Shown: positions 7,464 through 16,850 of the stretch, piece by piece
How the letters are laid out: every line of letters begins with the position of its first letter
How positions within the stretch are numbered: the first letter of the stretch is position 1
Source of the DNA: Baekduia soli
GTDB taxonomy: Bacteria; Actinomycetota; Thermoleophilia; Solirubrobacterales; Solirubrobacteraceae
Assembly: GCF_007970665.1 (NCBI RefSeq)
Contig: NZ_CP042430.1
Span: 4,030,001 to 4,094,000 of the forward strand
Direction: 5' to 3'
Length of the DNA: 64,000 bases
The notes under the pieces: model-generated
Databases searched by the model: none
Told to the model about the DNA's origin: nothing
Seen by the model: the letters and a program-made list of their open reading frames with translations, nothing else
Program-made: the position numbers and the translations under genes

Positions 7464-8902
7464 GCAGCGCGCCGTTGCCCCGGCAGTCCGACGACTTCCC
7501 CGCCTGGTACGGCGAGGTCGTGCGCCGCGCCGGGCTCGCCGAGAGCTCGGCGATTCGCGGAGCGATGATCATCAAGCCCTACGGCTACGCGATCTGGGAG
7601 GCGATCCAGCGCGAGCTCGACGACCGCATCAAGGCCACCGGGCACGAGAACCTGTACTTCCCCCTGCTGGTCCCCGCGTCGGTGCTGGCCCGGGAGGGCG
7701 ACCTCATCGAGGGCTTCGCGCCCGAGGTCGCCGTCGTCACCGCGGCGGGCGGCAAGGAGCTGGAGGAGCCGCTGGCCGTGCGGCCCACCTCCGAGGCGCT
7801 CATCTGGTCGACCTACGCGCGGTGGGTGCAGTCCTACCGCGACCTGCCGCTGCTCTACAACCAGTGGGCCAACGTCGTGCGCTGGGAGCTGCGGCCCCGG
7901 CTCTTCCTCCGCACGACCGAGTTCCTCTGGCAGGAGGGCCACACCGCGCACGAGACCGAGGCCGAGGCGCTGGCCGAGACGCTGACCATCCTGCACGACG
8001 TCTACGCCGACACGATCGAGCAGGTGCTGGCGATCCCCGTGCTGCGCGGCCGCAAGAGCGAGAGCGAGCGCTTTCCCGGCGCGGTCGACACCTACACGCT
8101 CGAGGCGCTCATGCGCGACGGCAGGGCGCTGCAGGCCGCGACCGCGCATTACCTCGGCCAGGGCTTCGCCCGCACGTTCGGCGTGCGCTACACCGGCCGC
8201 GACGGCCGTCCCGAGCACCCCTACGCCACCTCGTGGGGCGCGACGACGCGGCTCGTGGGCGGCGTGGTGATGACCCACGGCGACGACCGCGGCCTGCGGC
8301 TGCCGCCCCGCGTGGCGCCCCACCAGGTCGTGATCGTCCCCATCGCCCGCGGCGACGAGGACGCCGAGGTCCACGAAGCCGCCGCCGCCGTCGCCGGCGA
8401 GCTGCGGTCGGCGGGCGTCCGCGTGCGGGTCGACGACCGGCCCGGCCACCGCCCCGGGTTCAAGTTCCACGAGTGCGAGGTCAAGGGCGTGCCGCTGCGC
8501 GTCGAGCTAGGCCGGCGCGACCTCGCCGCCGGCACGGTGACCGTCGCGCGCCGCGACCGCGGCGAGAAGGAGGCGATCCGGCTCGCCGACGTGCCGGCGC
8601 GGGCCGCCGCGATGCTCGATGACATCCAGGCCTCGCTCCTGCGCGAGGCCCGCGACGAGCAGCGGCGACGCACGCTGCGCGACCCCGGCGGCTACGACGC
8701 CATGGTCGGGTACCTGCGCGACGCGGGCGGGTTCGCAGCCGCGGGATGGTGCGGCCGCCGGGACTGCGAGGCGCGCGTCAAGGACGACAGCTCGGCGACG
8801 ATCCGCTGCCTGCCCCTGGACTGGGAGCACCCGTCCGCGGGCGCCTGCATCTGCTGCGGCCGGGCCGCCGCCGGCGAGGCGGTCTGGGCGCAGGCGTACT
8901 GA
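7460..8902 (+). CDS. proS: Prolyl-tRNA synthetase, archaeal/eukaryal type
   Basis: 480-residue class IIa synthetase that charges tRNA-Pro with proline in the cytosol. Motif 1 region: IRGAMIIKPYGYAIWEAIQ. Proline-site TSE sequence: VRPTSEALIW. Motif 2: RWELRPRLFLRTTEFLWQEG. Motif 3 region: YATSWGATTRLVGGVV. An anticodon domain begins near residue 290 (HQVVIVPI). The C-terminal zinc-binding extension has Cys at WCGRRDCE and CICCG, and the chain ends in Tyr (WAQAY), all features of the ProS type 3 group. Length fits that group. ATG 7460 has GGAG eight bases upstream and overlaps the leader ORF. Confidence 0.95.
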   Translation: MSSAPLPRQSDDFPAWYGEVVRRAGLAESSAIRGAMIIKPYGYAIWEAIQRELDDRIKATGHENLYFPLLVPASVLAREGDLIEGFAPEVAVVTAAGGKELEEPLAVRPTSEALIWSTYARWVQSYRDLPLLYNQWANVVRWELRPRLFLRTTEFLWQEGHTAHETEAEALAETLTILHDVYADTIEQVLAIPVLRGRKSESERFPGAVDTYTLEALMRDGRALQAATAHYLGQGFARTFGVRYTGRDGRPEHPYATSWGATTRLVGGVVMTHGDDRGLRLPPRVAPHQVVIVPIARGDEDAEVHEAAAAVAGELRSAGVRVRVDDRPGHRPGFKFHECEVKGVPLRVELGRRDLAAGTVTVARRDRGEKEAIRLADVPARAAAMLDDIQASLLREARDEQRRRTLRDPGGYDAMVGYLRDAGGFAAAGWCGRRDCEARVKDDSSATIRCLPLDWEHPSAGACICCGRAAAGEAVWAQAY

Positions 8903-8914
8903 GGTGGACATCGA

Positions 8915-8941
8915 TGTCACACGCGATCGGCGGCCGGTGTC
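8915..8941 (+). promoter_or_regulatory. ECF41-type promoter, TGTCACA-N16-TGTC
   Basis: TGTCACA at 8915-8921 lies exactly 16 bases before TGTC at 8938-8941. The published ECF41 consensus is TGTCACA, about 16 bases, then CGTC, so the -35 is perfect and the -10 matches three of four bases. It sits 36 bases before the start of the CMD gene, which is co-transcribed with an ECF41 sigma. It overlaps a perfect palindrome GACATCGATGTC (8907-8918) and an inverted pair GGTGGACA/TGTCCACC (8903-8910, 8938-8945), so a second regulator may bind here. Confidence 0.75.
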
Positions 8942-8976
8942 CACCTGCCATGACCACGACACTCCAGGAGGACGAC

Positions 8977-9555
8977 ATGGCCGCCACCACCCGCATCCCG
9001 AAGGCCGAGCTGACCGGCCTCCGCGGCGCGCTGGTCCGGCGGGTGTCCCGCAAGATGCTCGGCGACGTGCCCGACCCCGTCGAGGTGGCGTGGCACAACC
9101 GCAAGGTGGTGAACTTCTCCCTGGCCGTCGGCCGCAAGGCACAGGCGTGGGACCAGTGCGACGAGAATCTCAAGTCGTTCGCCCACATGGCGGCCGCCGC
9201 CCTGGTGGGCTGCAGCTTCTGCCTGGACCTCGGCTACTTCATGGCCCACAACGAGGGGCTCGACGTCGCCAAGGCGCGTGAGGTGCCCCGGTGGCGGGAG
9301 TCCACGGTCTTCACGCCGCTGGAGCGCGACGTCCTGGAGTACGCCGAGGCGATGTCCCGGACGCCGACCACGGTCACCGACGAGCTGTCGGCCCGGCTGC
9401 TCGCCCAGCTCGGCCCCGCGGCGGTGGTCGAGCTCACCGCCTACGTCGCGCTGGCCAACATGTACGCCCGCAGCAACACGGCGCTGGGGATCGAGGGCCA
9501 GGGCTTCGCGGCGTCCTGCGACCTCGCGCCGCTCGCGGAGCCCGCGCCGGCATGA
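8977..9555 (+). CDS. Carboxymuconolactone decarboxylase (AhpD-like) protein
   Basis: 192-residue all-helical CMD/AhpD-fold protein. The redox motif CxxC is seen in GCSFCLDLGYF (residues about 73-83), followed by a glutamate-rich helix. AhpD-type proteins reduce peroxidase partners or act on lactones or peroxides. ATG 8977 was chosen over ATG 8950 because CCAGGAGG stands five bases before it. It overlaps the sigma gene start by ATGA and follows the ECF41-type promoter, so it belongs to the COE group (carboxymuconolactone decarboxylase, oxidoreductase, epimerase) normally controlled by ECF41 sigmas. Confidence 0.88.
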   Translation: MAATTRIPKAELTGLRGALVRRVSRKMLGDVPDPVEVAWHNRKVVNFSLAVGRKAQAWDQCDENLKSFAHMAAAALVGCSFCLDLGYFMAHNEGLDVAKAREVPRWRESTVFTPLERDVLEYAEAMSRTPTTVTDELSARLLAQLGPAAVVELTAYVALANMYARSNTALGIEGQGFAASCDLAPLAEPAPA

Positions 9556-10421
9556 CCGAGGACCCCTTCATCACCCACCGCAGCCTGCTGTTCACCGTCG
9601 CCTACGAGATGCTCGGGTCGGCCGCCGACGCCGAGGACGTCGTCCAGGAGACGTGGCTGCGCTGGGCGGGCGTCGACCGCGCCGAGGTGCGCGCCCCGCG
9701 GGCCTACCTGATCCGGATCGTCACGCGGCAGGCGCTCAACCGCCTGCGCACGCTCGCACGCCGGCGCGAGGAGTACGTCGGCGAGTGGCTGCCCGAGCCG
9801 CTGCTCACGAGCCCCGACGTGGCCGAGGACGTCGAGTTCGCCGAGAGCGTCTCGATCGCGATGCTGACGGTGCTGGAGACCCTGGCCCCGGCCGAGCGGG
9901 CGGTCTTCGTCCTGCACGAGGTCTTCGACCTGCCGTTCGCCGACATCGCCGCCACCGTCGGCAAGACGCCGGCCGCGGCCCGCCAGATCGCCCACCGGGC
10001 CCGGGAGCATGTGGCCGCCCGGCGCCCGCGGATCGCGGTCGACCGCGCCGAGCAGCAGCAGGTGGTCGACCGCTTCCTGACCGCCGTGCGCACCGGCGAC
10101 CTCCAGGTGCTGCTCGACGTGCTCGCCCCCGACGTGGTCCTCGTGGCCGACGGCGGCGGCGAGGTGGCCGCCGTGCGCCGGCCGGTGACGGGCCGCGACC
10201 GGGTGGCGACGCTGCTGTCGCGCTTCCGCACGCTCGCGCCCGACGCCGTGGTCGGCGCGATGTGGCTCAACGGCGCGCCGGCCGGCCGGGTCGATCACGG
10301 CGGCGCGATCGACACGGCGATCAGCCTCGCCGTCGCCGACGGGCGGATCACGCGCATCTACGCGATCCGCAACCCGAGCAAGCTCGCCCGGCTCGGCGAG
10401 GAGGCCGCGCTCAGCCGCTGA
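9552..10421 (+). CDS. ECF41-family RNA polymerase sigma factor (SigJ-like)
   Basis: 289-residue ECF sigma. Sigma region 2 covers residues about 8-75 (SAADAEDVVQETWLRW). Sigma region 4 covers about 110-165 (LAPAERAVFVLHEVFDLPFA, then IAATVGKTPAAARQIAHRAR). A SnoaL-like C-terminal domain of about 115 residues carries the two ECF41 marks: DGGG (VADGGGEVAAV) and NPxKL (YAIRNPSKLARL). In characterised ECF41 proteins this extension replaces an anti-sigma factor and both activates and restrains the sigma. It is translationally coupled to the CMD gene and probably drives its own operon from 8915-8941. The inducing signal is unknown. Confidence 0.92.
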   Translation: MTEDPFITHRSLLFTVAYEMLGSAADAEDVVQETWLRWAGVDRAEVRAPRAYLIRIVTRQALNRLRTLARRREEYVGEWLPEPLLTSPDVAEDVEFAESVSIAMLTVLETLAPAERAVFVLHEVFDLPFADIAATVGKTPAAARQIAHRAREHVAARRPRIAVDRAEQQQVVDRFLTAVRTGDLQVLLDVLAPDVVLVADGGGEVAAVRRPVTGRDRVATLLSRFRTLAPDAVVGAMWLNGAPAGRVDHGGAIDTAISLAVADGRITRIYAIRNPSKLARLGEEAALSR

Positions 10422-10679
10422 CGCGCTGTGACGGCAGGAGCGGCCCCGTGGATGAGGACCTCGTCGACCCGGCCGGCCCACCTGCGCCGGCGCCTGCGGG
10501 CGCCCCTGGACGGCGCTGCCGCCAGGCCCACACGAGGCGCCCGGACGGCCCGCGGACCGGCGCCTTGCCCACCGGACGCAGGTGGTCCCGGCCTGGTGGG
10601 AAGGAGCCCGGGTTCATGCGCGACGTCGCTGCCGCGCAGAATCCCGGACGAAGCGCGGCGCGTCCGATACGGTCGCCCC

Positions 10680-11189
10680 ATGGCGCCGCGAGCCCGGAGC
10701 CGCAGCAGCGACGTGGCGCGGTCCGGCGCCGCCGGACCACACGCACGCCGTCCCGCCGACCCCGTGCTGCGGCTGCAGCGCATGGCCGGCAACCGCGCCA
10801 CCGCGCAGGTGCTCGCCCGCCAGCCGGCGACCAAGGACTACGGCACCGTCCGGATCCCCAAGCTGCCCGCGATCAAGATCACCGGCGGCAACGCCGGCGA
10901 CTGGGCCGCCAAGAAGAACCCCGACACGCTCGAAGTGACCTCCGAGAAGGGCAGGCACTCGGCCGAGCTCGAGCGGCTGGCGAAGGAGCGGACCCGGATC
11001 CCGAGCCTGAGGGTCACGACCCCGATGGTCGATCAGAGCGGCCAGCACCTGGACTACGGGTCGGTCGAGATCGAGTTCGTCAACGCCCGCATCACGGGGT
11101 ACGCGGTCGACGGGAAGACCGAGACGTGGCGCGCCGTCGACTTCGAGGCCGTCCACCGCACGACGGTCTCGCACAAGACCGGCGTCTGA
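10680..11189 (+). CDS. Protein with eCIS-type LQR-AGNRA tag and Hcp-like domain
   Basis: 169-residue protein. Residues about 30-45 read LRLQRMAGNRATAQVLARQ, a close match to the LQRxxGNRAxxxLLxR segment that precedes DUF4157 and other toxins in extracellular contractile injection system cargo. The rest, from about residue 50, is beta-rich (VEIEFVNARITGYAVDGKTE, then WRAVDFEAVHRT) and recalls the Hcp/TssD tube-protein fold, though weakly. No signal peptide. No sheath, spike or baseplate gene is in the window, so it would be an orphan cargo or tube-like protein. The ATG is the first after the CMD/ECF41 operon. The assignment rests on the tag. Confidence 0.5.
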   Translation: MAPRARSRSSDVARSGAAGPHARRPADPVLRLQRMAGNRATAQVLARQPATKDYGTVRIPKLPAIKITGGNAGDWAAKKNPDTLEVTSEKGRHSAELERLAKERTRIPSLRVTTPMVDQSGQHLDYGSVEIEFVNARITGYAVDGKTETWRAVDFEAVHRTTVSHKTGV

Positions 11190-11218
11190 GCGTGGGCGGC
11201 GTCACCCGGCCGACGTGG

Positions 11219-11239
11219 ACTTGCTTGTGTCGAGCAAGT
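11219..11239. promoter_or_regulatory. Palindromic operator upstream of the TetR-icmF operon
   Basis: Perfect 7-bp arms ACTTGCT and AGCAAGT separated by seven bases, ending 11 bases before the TetR ATG. The right arm runs into TAACGT (11239-11244), a plausible -10 six bases before ATG 11251. A TetR dimer here would autorepress the whole operon. Inferred from symmetry and position. Confidence 0.6.
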
Positions 11240-11250
11240 AACGTTGGCGC

Positions 11251-11904
11251 ATGCCCCCGAAGGCGGCGACCCGTACCCAGGAGGAGCGCTCGGCCCAGTC
11301 CGACGCGCGCATGGCCGACGCCGCCGTCGCCCTGATCTGCGAGCGCGGGGCCGCCGGGACCACGCTCAAGGACGTCGGCGTCCGCGCCGGCTACAGCCGC
11401 GGGCTCGCCGGCTACCGGTTCGGCAGCAAGTCGGGGCTGTGGGCGTTCCTCGTCCGCACCATCGGCGAGAGCTGGCTGGCCGAGCTGCAGGCCGCCGTCG
11501 ACGGCACCGCCGGCCTCGAGACGATCCACCGCGCGATCGACGCGCACAGCCGGTTCCTGCTGGACTCCTCGGACCGGATCCGCGCCTTCTACATCCTGTG
11601 GTTCGACTCCGTCGGCCCCGACGCGGAGCTCAAGACCGTGATCGCGCGCATCCACGAGCGCCGGCGCGAGGACGTCGAGGCCTGGATCCGCAGCGACCTG
11701 GACCGCGGCTCGATCCGCGCCGACGTCGACGTGCGCGCGGTCGCCGAGCAGTTCTGCGGTGCGATCATCGGCATCGTCTACCAGTGGCTCGTCACGCCGC
11801 TGGACCATGCCCGCATCCGCCAGTTGCACCTCGACTTGAAGCACGAGATGACACGGGCCCTCGCGCCCGGTACCCCCCACGCACAGGAGCGCAGCACCCG
11901 ATGA
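11251..11904 (+). CDS. TetR-family regulator of the icmF operon
   Basis: 217-residue TetR protein. The HTH spans residues about 20-65: [40 protein letters not shown], with the family's GYRFGSKxGL. The C-terminal ligand domain has no recognisable pocket signature. Its stop overlaps the icmF ATG (ATGA), so it is the first gene of the operon and probably autoregulates through the palindrome 11219-11239. Regulators beside acyl-CoA mutases commonly sense acyl-CoA or branched-chain metabolites; that is family knowledge, not shown here. Confidence 0.9.
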   Translation: MPPKAATRTQEERSAQSDARMADAAVALICERGAAGTTLKDVGVRAGYSRGLAGYRFGSKSGLWAFLVRTIGESWLAELQAAVDGTAGLETIHRAIDAHSRFLLDSSDRIRAFYILWFDSVGPDAELKTVIARIHERRREDVEAWIRSDLDRGSIRADVDVRAVAEQFCGAIIGIVYQWLVTPLDHARIRQLHLDLKHEMTRALAPGTPHAQERSTR

Positions 11905-14900
11905 CGATCCAGCCCGACTACGCCGAGGTCGCCGGCGACGAGCAGCTCGACCAGACGCCGCTGCGGTTCGTCACCGCGGCCTCCCTGTTCGACGGCCACG
12001 ACGCGGCGATCAACGTCATGCGCCGCCTCATCCAGGACAGCGGCGCCGAGGTCGTGCACCTCGGCCACAACCGCAGCGTCCGCGACGTCGTGCGCGCGGC
12101 CGTCCAGGAGGACGTCGACGGGATCGCCATCAGCTCCTACCAGGGCGGCCACACCGAGTACTTCAAGTACGTCATCGACACGCTGGCCGAGCTCGGCGCG
12201 CCGCACATCCGCGTCTTCGGCGGCGGCGGCGGGACGATCACCCCGCAGGAGATCGCCGAGCTCCAGGACTACGGGGTCGAGCGGATCTACCATCCCAACG
12301 ACGGCATGTCGCTGGGCCTGACGGGCATGATCGCCGACCTCGTCGACCGTGCGGTGCAGCAGCGCATCCCGTCGTCGGTCCCCGAGGACCCGCACGACAC
12401 CGGCGACCCGGCGATCGCCCGGATGCTCTCCGCGCTCGAGGACGGCGTGCTCGACGAGGACCGCCTCGAGGGCCTGCGCGCGGCCTGGAGCGCCGCGGGC
12501 GCCGGCGTCCCCGTGGTCGGCATCACCGGCACCGGCGGCGCGGGCAAGTCGACGGTGACCGACGAGCTGCTGTCGCGCTTCATGCAGCACTTCGGGGACC
12601 TGCGCGTCGCCGTGCTCGCCGTCGACCCCACCCGCCGGCGCACCGGCGGCGCCCTGCTCGGCGACCGCATCCGCATGAACAGCCTGCGCCACGAGCGCAT
12701 CTACATGCGATCGATGGCCACGCGCCGCGCGCACCGCGCGACGAGCGCGATGCTCCAGGACGCCGTCGCGTTCCTGCGCGCGTCGGGCTTCGACCTCGTG
12801 ATCGTCGAGACGGCGGGGATCGGCCAGAGCGACTCGGAGATCGTCGACCTCGTCGACGTCTCGCTCTACGTGATGACCAGCGAGTTCGGCGCGGCCAGCC
12901 AGCTCGAGAAGATCGACATGCTCGACCTGGCCGACGTCGTCGTCATCAACAAGTTCGACAAGCGCGGCGCCGACGACGCGCTGCGCGACGTGCGTAAGCA
13001 GTGGCGGCGCAACCACGTCGCCTTCGAGGTCACCGAGGAGGACATCCCGGTCTACCCCACGATCGCCAGCCAGTTCAACGACCCCGGGCTGAGCTGGATG
13101 TTCGTCAGGCTCTGCGGCGCCCTCGGGGCGCTGGAGGACACCGACGCGCAGCGCTGGGAGCCGCACCTCGAGCTGGCCACGCACGAGCCGCTGGGCAACA
13201 CGCTCATCCCGGGCTCGCGCGTGCGCTACCTGGCCGAGATCGCCGAGCAGGGCCGCGGGATCAACGACGAGGTCGAGCGGCTCGCCGCGGCGGCCGGGGT
13301 CGCGCACCACTGCTTCGAGGCGCTGCGCGCGTGGGGCGATCCGGAGCTTCCGGGCGAGCTCGACGCCTACCCCGAGGCGGCGCTCGAGGGCGACGACGTC
13401 CATGCCCCGCTGCGCGCCCAGTACAACCAGGCGCTCGGCGCGCTGGGCGCCGAGGCGCTCGGGCTCCTGCGCGGCTGGACGCCGCGGATCGCCGGCATCA
13501 CCGCCGAGTCCTACAGCTACACCGTGCGCGACCGTGAGATCACGGGCAACAACTACCGCACCTCCCTGAGCCAGCAGCAGATCCCCAAGATCGCGCCGCC
13601 GCGGCTCGACGGCTGGAGCGACCGCCTGCGGTTTCTCATGAAGGAGAACCTGCCCGGCGGCTACCCCTACACGGGCGGGGTCTTCCCCTACCGGCGCGAG
13701 GGCGAGGACCCGACGCGGATGTTCGCCGGCGAGGGCACCCCGGAGCGCACGAACCGGCGCTTCCACTACCTGTCGGCCGGCCAGCCGGCCGCCCGGCTGT
13801 CGACCGCGTTCGACTCGGTGACGCTCTACGGCGAGGACCCCGACGAGCGGCCGGACATCTACGGCAAGGTCGGCAACTCGGGCGTGTCGATCGCGACCGT
13901 CGACGACGCCAAGAAGCTGTACTCGGGCTTCGACCTGTGCTCGCCCACGACGTCGGTGTCCATGACGATCAACGGCCCCGCGCCGATCATCCTGGCCTTC
14001 TTCATGAACGCCGCGATCGACCAGCAGGTCGAGAAGCACCTGCGGGAGACGGGCGCCTGGGACGAGACCGAGCGCCGGCTCGAGGAGATCTTCGCCGGCC
14101 GTGAGCGGCCGCGTTACGCGGGCGAGCTGCCGCCCGAGAGCGACGGGCTCGGCCTCGGCCTGCTCGGCGTGTCCGGCGACCAGGTGGTCGACCGCGAGAC
14201 CTACGAGCAGATCAGGGCCGACACCCTGACCAAGGTGCGCGGGACGGTCCAGGCCGACATCCTCAAGGAGGACCAGGCCCAGAACACGTGCATCTTCTCG
14301 ACCGAGTTCGCGCTGAAGATGATGGGCGACGTCCAGCAGTACTTCGTCGACCACGCGGTCCGCAACTTCTACAGCGTGTCGATCAGCGGATACCACATCG
14401 CCGAGGCCGGGGCGAACCCGATCTCCCAGCTGGCCTTCACGCTGTCCAACGGGTTCACGATCGTCGAGTACTACCTCGCGCGCGGGATGGACATCGACGC
14501 GTTCGCCCCCAACCTGTCGTTCTTCTTCTCCAACGGGATGGACCCGGAGTACGCGGTCATCGGTCGCGTCGCGCGGCGCATCTGGGCCCGCGCGATGCGC
14601 GAGCGCTACGGCGCGGCGGCGCGCAGCCAGATGCTCAAGTACCACATCCAGACCTCCGGCCGGTCGCTGCACGCGCAGGAGATGAACTTCAACGACATCC
14701 GCACGACGCTGCAGGCGCTGTACGCCATCTTCGACAACACCAACAGCCTCCACACCAACGCGTTCGACGAGGCGATCACGACCCCGACGGAGGACTCCGT
14801 CCGCCGGGCGGTCGCGATCCAGCTCATCATCAACCGCGAGCTGGGCCTCAACTTCTGCGAGAACCCGTGGCAGGGCTCGTTCATCATCAACGAGCTGACC

Positions 14901-15341
14901 GACCTGGTCGAGGCCGCGGTCTACGACGAGTTCGACCGCATCTCGGAGCGCGGCGGCGTCCTCGGCGCCATGGACACCATGTACCAGCGCGGCAGGATCC
15001 AGGACGAGAGCCTCTACTACGAGCGGCTCAAGCATGACGGGACCCTGCCGCTCATCGGCGTCAACACGTTCCTGCCGCGCGAGCACGCCGGCGAGGTGGC
15101 CACCGAGGTCGAGCTGGCCCGCTCCACCGAGCAGGAGAAGCGCGACCAGATCGCCAACGTGCGCGCCTTCTCGGCCAACGGCGCGGACCGCTCGCCCGCG
15201 GCGCTGGCCCGGCTGCGCGAGGTCGCGCTGGCCCGCGAGAACGTGTTCGACGCGCTGCTCGAGGCCGTCAAGACCGCGTCGCTCGGCCAGATCTCGGCGG
15301 CGCTGTACGAGGTGGGCGGCGAGTACCGGCGCAACATGTGA
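11901..15341 (+). CDS. icmF: Fused acyl-CoA mutase IcmF (isobutyryl-CoA mutase-like)
   Basis: 1146-residue fusion, slightly longer than the roughly 1090 of known IcmF. Order: B12-binding domain (residues about 20-150, with the cobalt-ligand motif in [11 protein letters not shown], His 33); MeaB-like GTPase chaperone (about 195-450; P-loop [19 protein letters not shown]); linker; TIM-barrel mutase (about 550-1130; [20 protein letters not shown]). It interconverts isobutyryl-CoA and n-butyryl-CoA by an adenosylcobalamin radical, and relatives act on isovaleryl/pivalyl-CoA. All catalytic modules are on one chain, as expected for IcmF and unlike split MCM. The N-terminal start overlaps TetR. The next gene is a corrinoid-binding-type protein. 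Confidence 0.95.
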   Translation: MTIQPDYAEVAGDEQLDQTPLRFVTAASLFDGHDAAINVMRRLIQDSGAEVVHLGHNRSVRDVVRAAVQEDVDGIAISSYQGGHTEYFKYVIDTLAELGAPHIRVFGGGGGTITPQEIAELQDYGVERIYHPNDGMSLGLTGMIADLVDRAVQQRIPSSVPEDPHDTGDPAIARMLSALEDGVLDEDRLEGLRAAWSAAGAGVPVVGITGTGGAGKSTVTDELLSRFMQHFGDLRVAVLAVDPTRRRTGGALLGDRIRMNSLRHERIYMRSMATRRAHRATSAMLQDAVAFLRASGFDLVIVETAGIGQSDSEIVDLVDVSLYVMTSEFGAASQLEKIDMLDLADVVVINKFDKRGADDALRDVRKQWRRNHVAFEVTEEDIPVYPTIASQFNDPGLSWMFVRLCGALGALEDTDAQRWEPHLELATHEPLGNTLIPGSRVRYLAEIAEQGRGINDEVERLAAAAGVAHHCFEALRAWGDPELPGELDAYPEAALEGDDVHAPLRAQYNQALGALGAEALGLLRGWTPRIAGITAESYSYTVRDREITGNNYRTSLSQQQIPKIAPPRLDGWSDRLRFLMKENLPGGYPYTGGVFPYRREGEDPTRMFAGEGTPERTNRRFHYLSAGQPAARLSTAFDSVTLYGEDPDERPDIYGKVGNSGVSIATVDDAKKLYSGFDLCSPTTSVSMTINGPAPIILAFFMNAAIDQQVEKHLRETGAWDETERRLEEIFAGRERPRYAGELPPESDGLGLGLLGVSGDQVVDRETYEQIRADTLTKVRGTVQADILKEDQAQNTCIFSTEFALKMMGDVQQYFVDHAVRNFYSVSISGYHIAEAGANPISQLAFTLSNGFTIVEYYLARGMDIDAFAPNLSFFFSNGMDPEYAVIGRVARRIWARAMRERYGAAARSQMLKYHIQTSGRSLHAQEMNFNDIRTTLQALYAIFDNTNSLHTNAFDEAITTPTEDSVRRAVAIQLIINRELGLNFCENPWQGSFIINELTDLVEAAVYDEFDRISERGGVLGAMDTMYQRGRIQDESLYYERLKHDGTLPLIGVNTFLPREHAGEVATEVELARSTEQEKRDQIANVRAFSANGADRSPAALARLREVALARENVFDALLEAVKTASLGQISAALYEVGGEYRRNM

Positions 15342-16105
15342 CCCTGGCATCGATGCCCGACGCCCGCATCGTCTGCCTCGTGCCGAGCATCACCGAGCTG
15401 GTCTGCGACCTCGGGCTCGCCGACCAGCTCGTCGGCCGCACGGGCTTCTGCATCCATCCGTGGGACACCGTGCGCCACATCGCCAAGGTCGGCGGGACCA
15501 AGGACGTCCGCCTCGACAAGGTGCGGGCGCTGGAGCCGACGCACGTGATCGTCAACGTCGACGAGAACACGCTCGAGACGGCGGAGGCCCTGCGGGAGTT
15601 CGTGCCCCACGTCGTGGTCACGCATCCTTGCGCGCCGCGCGACAACCTCGAGCTCTACCGGCTGCTCGGCACGACGTTCGGGCGCGAGGAGGAGGCCGAG
15701 CGCCTGTGCGGTGCGTTCGAGGAGGCCTACGCCCGCGCGACTGCCGCCGCGGCGAGCCGGCGGCCACGCGACGTCCTGTACCTCATCTGGCGAGACCCCT
15801 GGATGGGCGTCGCGCCCGACACCTACATCTCGCAGACGCTCGCGCTGTTCGGCTGGCACACGGTGCCCGCCGAGACCGGCGACCGCTACCCGGAGCTCGA
15901 CCTCGGGGCCTACGCCGGCGCGGTCGACCGGGTCCTGCTCAGCAGCGAGCCCTACCACTTCAAGGACCATCACATCGCCGAGATCTCCGCAGCGGTGCCG
16001 GGCGCCGCGGTCACCCTCATCGACGGCGAGATGACCTCGTGGTACGGGAGCCGGGCGATCGCCGGGCTCGACTACCTCGACACCTACGTCACCGAGGGCG
16101 CATGA
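15338..16105 (+). CDS. BtuF-like helical-backbone metal/corrinoid receptor, no signal peptide
   Basis: 255-residue class III periplasmic-binding-protein fold: [20 protein letters not shown] at the N-terminus, then [20 protein letters not shown]. Relatives bind cobalamin, haem or siderophores for ABC import, but here there is no signal peptide or lipobox and no permease or ATPase nearby, so the protein should stay in the cytosol. GTG 15338 overlaps the icmF stop (GTGA); ATG 15353 is an alternative and begins closer to the fold. Coupling to a B12 enzyme suggests a role in holding or delivering corrinoid. That role is inferred. Confidence 0.8.
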   Translation: MTLASMPDARIVCLVPSITELVCDLGLADQLVGRTGFCIHPWDTVRHIAKVGGTKDVRLDKVRALEPTHVIVNVDENTLETAEALREFVPHVVVTHPCAPRDNLELYRLLGTTFGREEEAERLCGAFEEAYARATAAAASRRPRDVLYLIWRDPWMGVAPDTYISQTLALFGWHTVPAETGDRYPELDLGAYAGAVDRVLLSSEPYHFKDHHIAEISAAVPGAAVTLIDGEMTSWYGSRAIAGLDYLDTYVTEGA

Positions 16106-16293
16106 GCGGCGACGAGGTCATCGAGTCGCCCTGCATCGACGTGTGCGAGATCGACCCCGTGACCGACCGCTGCGAGGGGTGCGGACGCACGCTGGACGAG
16201 ATCGCCGAGTGGAGCACGTACTCGCCGCAGGAGCGCCGGCGGACCATGGCCGAGCTCGAGGCGACTCGGCGTCGCAGTACAGATGGTTGGTGA
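16102..16293 (+). CDS. DUF1289 small Cys-rich protein
   Basis: 63-residue protein with the DUF1289 pattern: SPCIDVCEID, CEGCGRTLDEIAEW and a C-terminal basic helix. Four cysteines (C-x3-C, then C-x2-C) suggest a metal or Fe-S site; function is unknown in the family. ATG 16102 overlaps the stop of the corrinoid-receptor gene (ATGA), making it the last gene of the TetR-icmF operon. Confidence 0.85.
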   Translation: MSGDEVIESPCIDVCEIDPVTDRCEGCGRTLDEIAEWSTYSPQERRRTMAELEATRRRSTDGW

Positions 16294-16478
16294 CGGCCGG
16301 CGCCCAGAGGCGATCACGCTCGTCCTCCGTCGCGTCGCGTTCGACGACCTCGCGCCGCTCGGCAGGCGATCCGTCGCCCGGGGCGTGCCCGGCGCCCACG
16401 ACGGGTCCCCCGACCTTCCACATGCCGATCATGCGGCGGGTCCTGTGTCTCATGGCCCAGTCCGGGTACCCCGAGGCC

Positions 16479-16850
16479 ATGATCCCGGGAGACGCCAACG
16501 ACGAGGACGCCGTCCGCGCACTGCTGCTTGACCGCCGCAGGGCCCTGTCCGGACGTCTCACCGCGCTGACCGCCGCCCCCGAGCTGGGCGCCGCCCAGGG
16601 GTTCGGCAAGCGCATCGGCGACGGGACGACCGAGGCGATCAAGCGGCTCACCGACATCGGCGTCGGCAGCTCCACGGAGCACGTGCTCGCACGCATCGAC
16701 CGCGCGATCGACAAGCTCGACGAGGGCACCTACGGGCGTTGCGATGCGTGCGACCAGGCGATCGCCCCGGCGCGGCTGTCCGCCATGCCCGACAGCGTCC
16801 TGTGCGTCGCCTGCGCCGCCCTCCATCGCCGCCCGCCGCCCCGGCGCTGA
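16479..16850 (+). CDS. DksA/TraR-type zinc-finger protein
   Basis: 123-residue protein with a helical hairpin followed by a C4 zinc finger: GRCDACDQAIAPARLSAMP, then VLCVACAAL. RNA polymerase secondary-channel factors of the DksA/TraR/CarD-unrelated group look like this; the helices contain VLARIDRAIDKLDEGTYG, a strongly conserved family phrase. The tip acidic residues of true DksA are not obvious. The start is uncertain: ATG 16479 or 16452, neither with a clear ribosome site. Monocistronic, after 185 bases with no recognisable gene. Confidence 0.8.
   Translation: MIPGDANDEDAVRALLLDRRRALSGRLTALTAAPELGAAQGFGKRIGDGTTEAIKRLTDIGVGSSTEHVLARIDRAIDKLDEGTYGRCDACDQAIAPARLSAMPDSVLCVACAALHRRPPPRR

Noticed and set aside
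11778-15350. 1190-codon minus-strand frame opposite icmF
   Set aside because: Antisense shadow of a clearly recognised mutase, caused by high GC at third positions.
16415-16438. ACCTTCCACATGCCGATCATGCGG, resembling the 31-bp att-like repeat at 19 of 24 bases
   Set aside because: The partial match can occur by chance in a window this long, and no mobile gene lies nearby.
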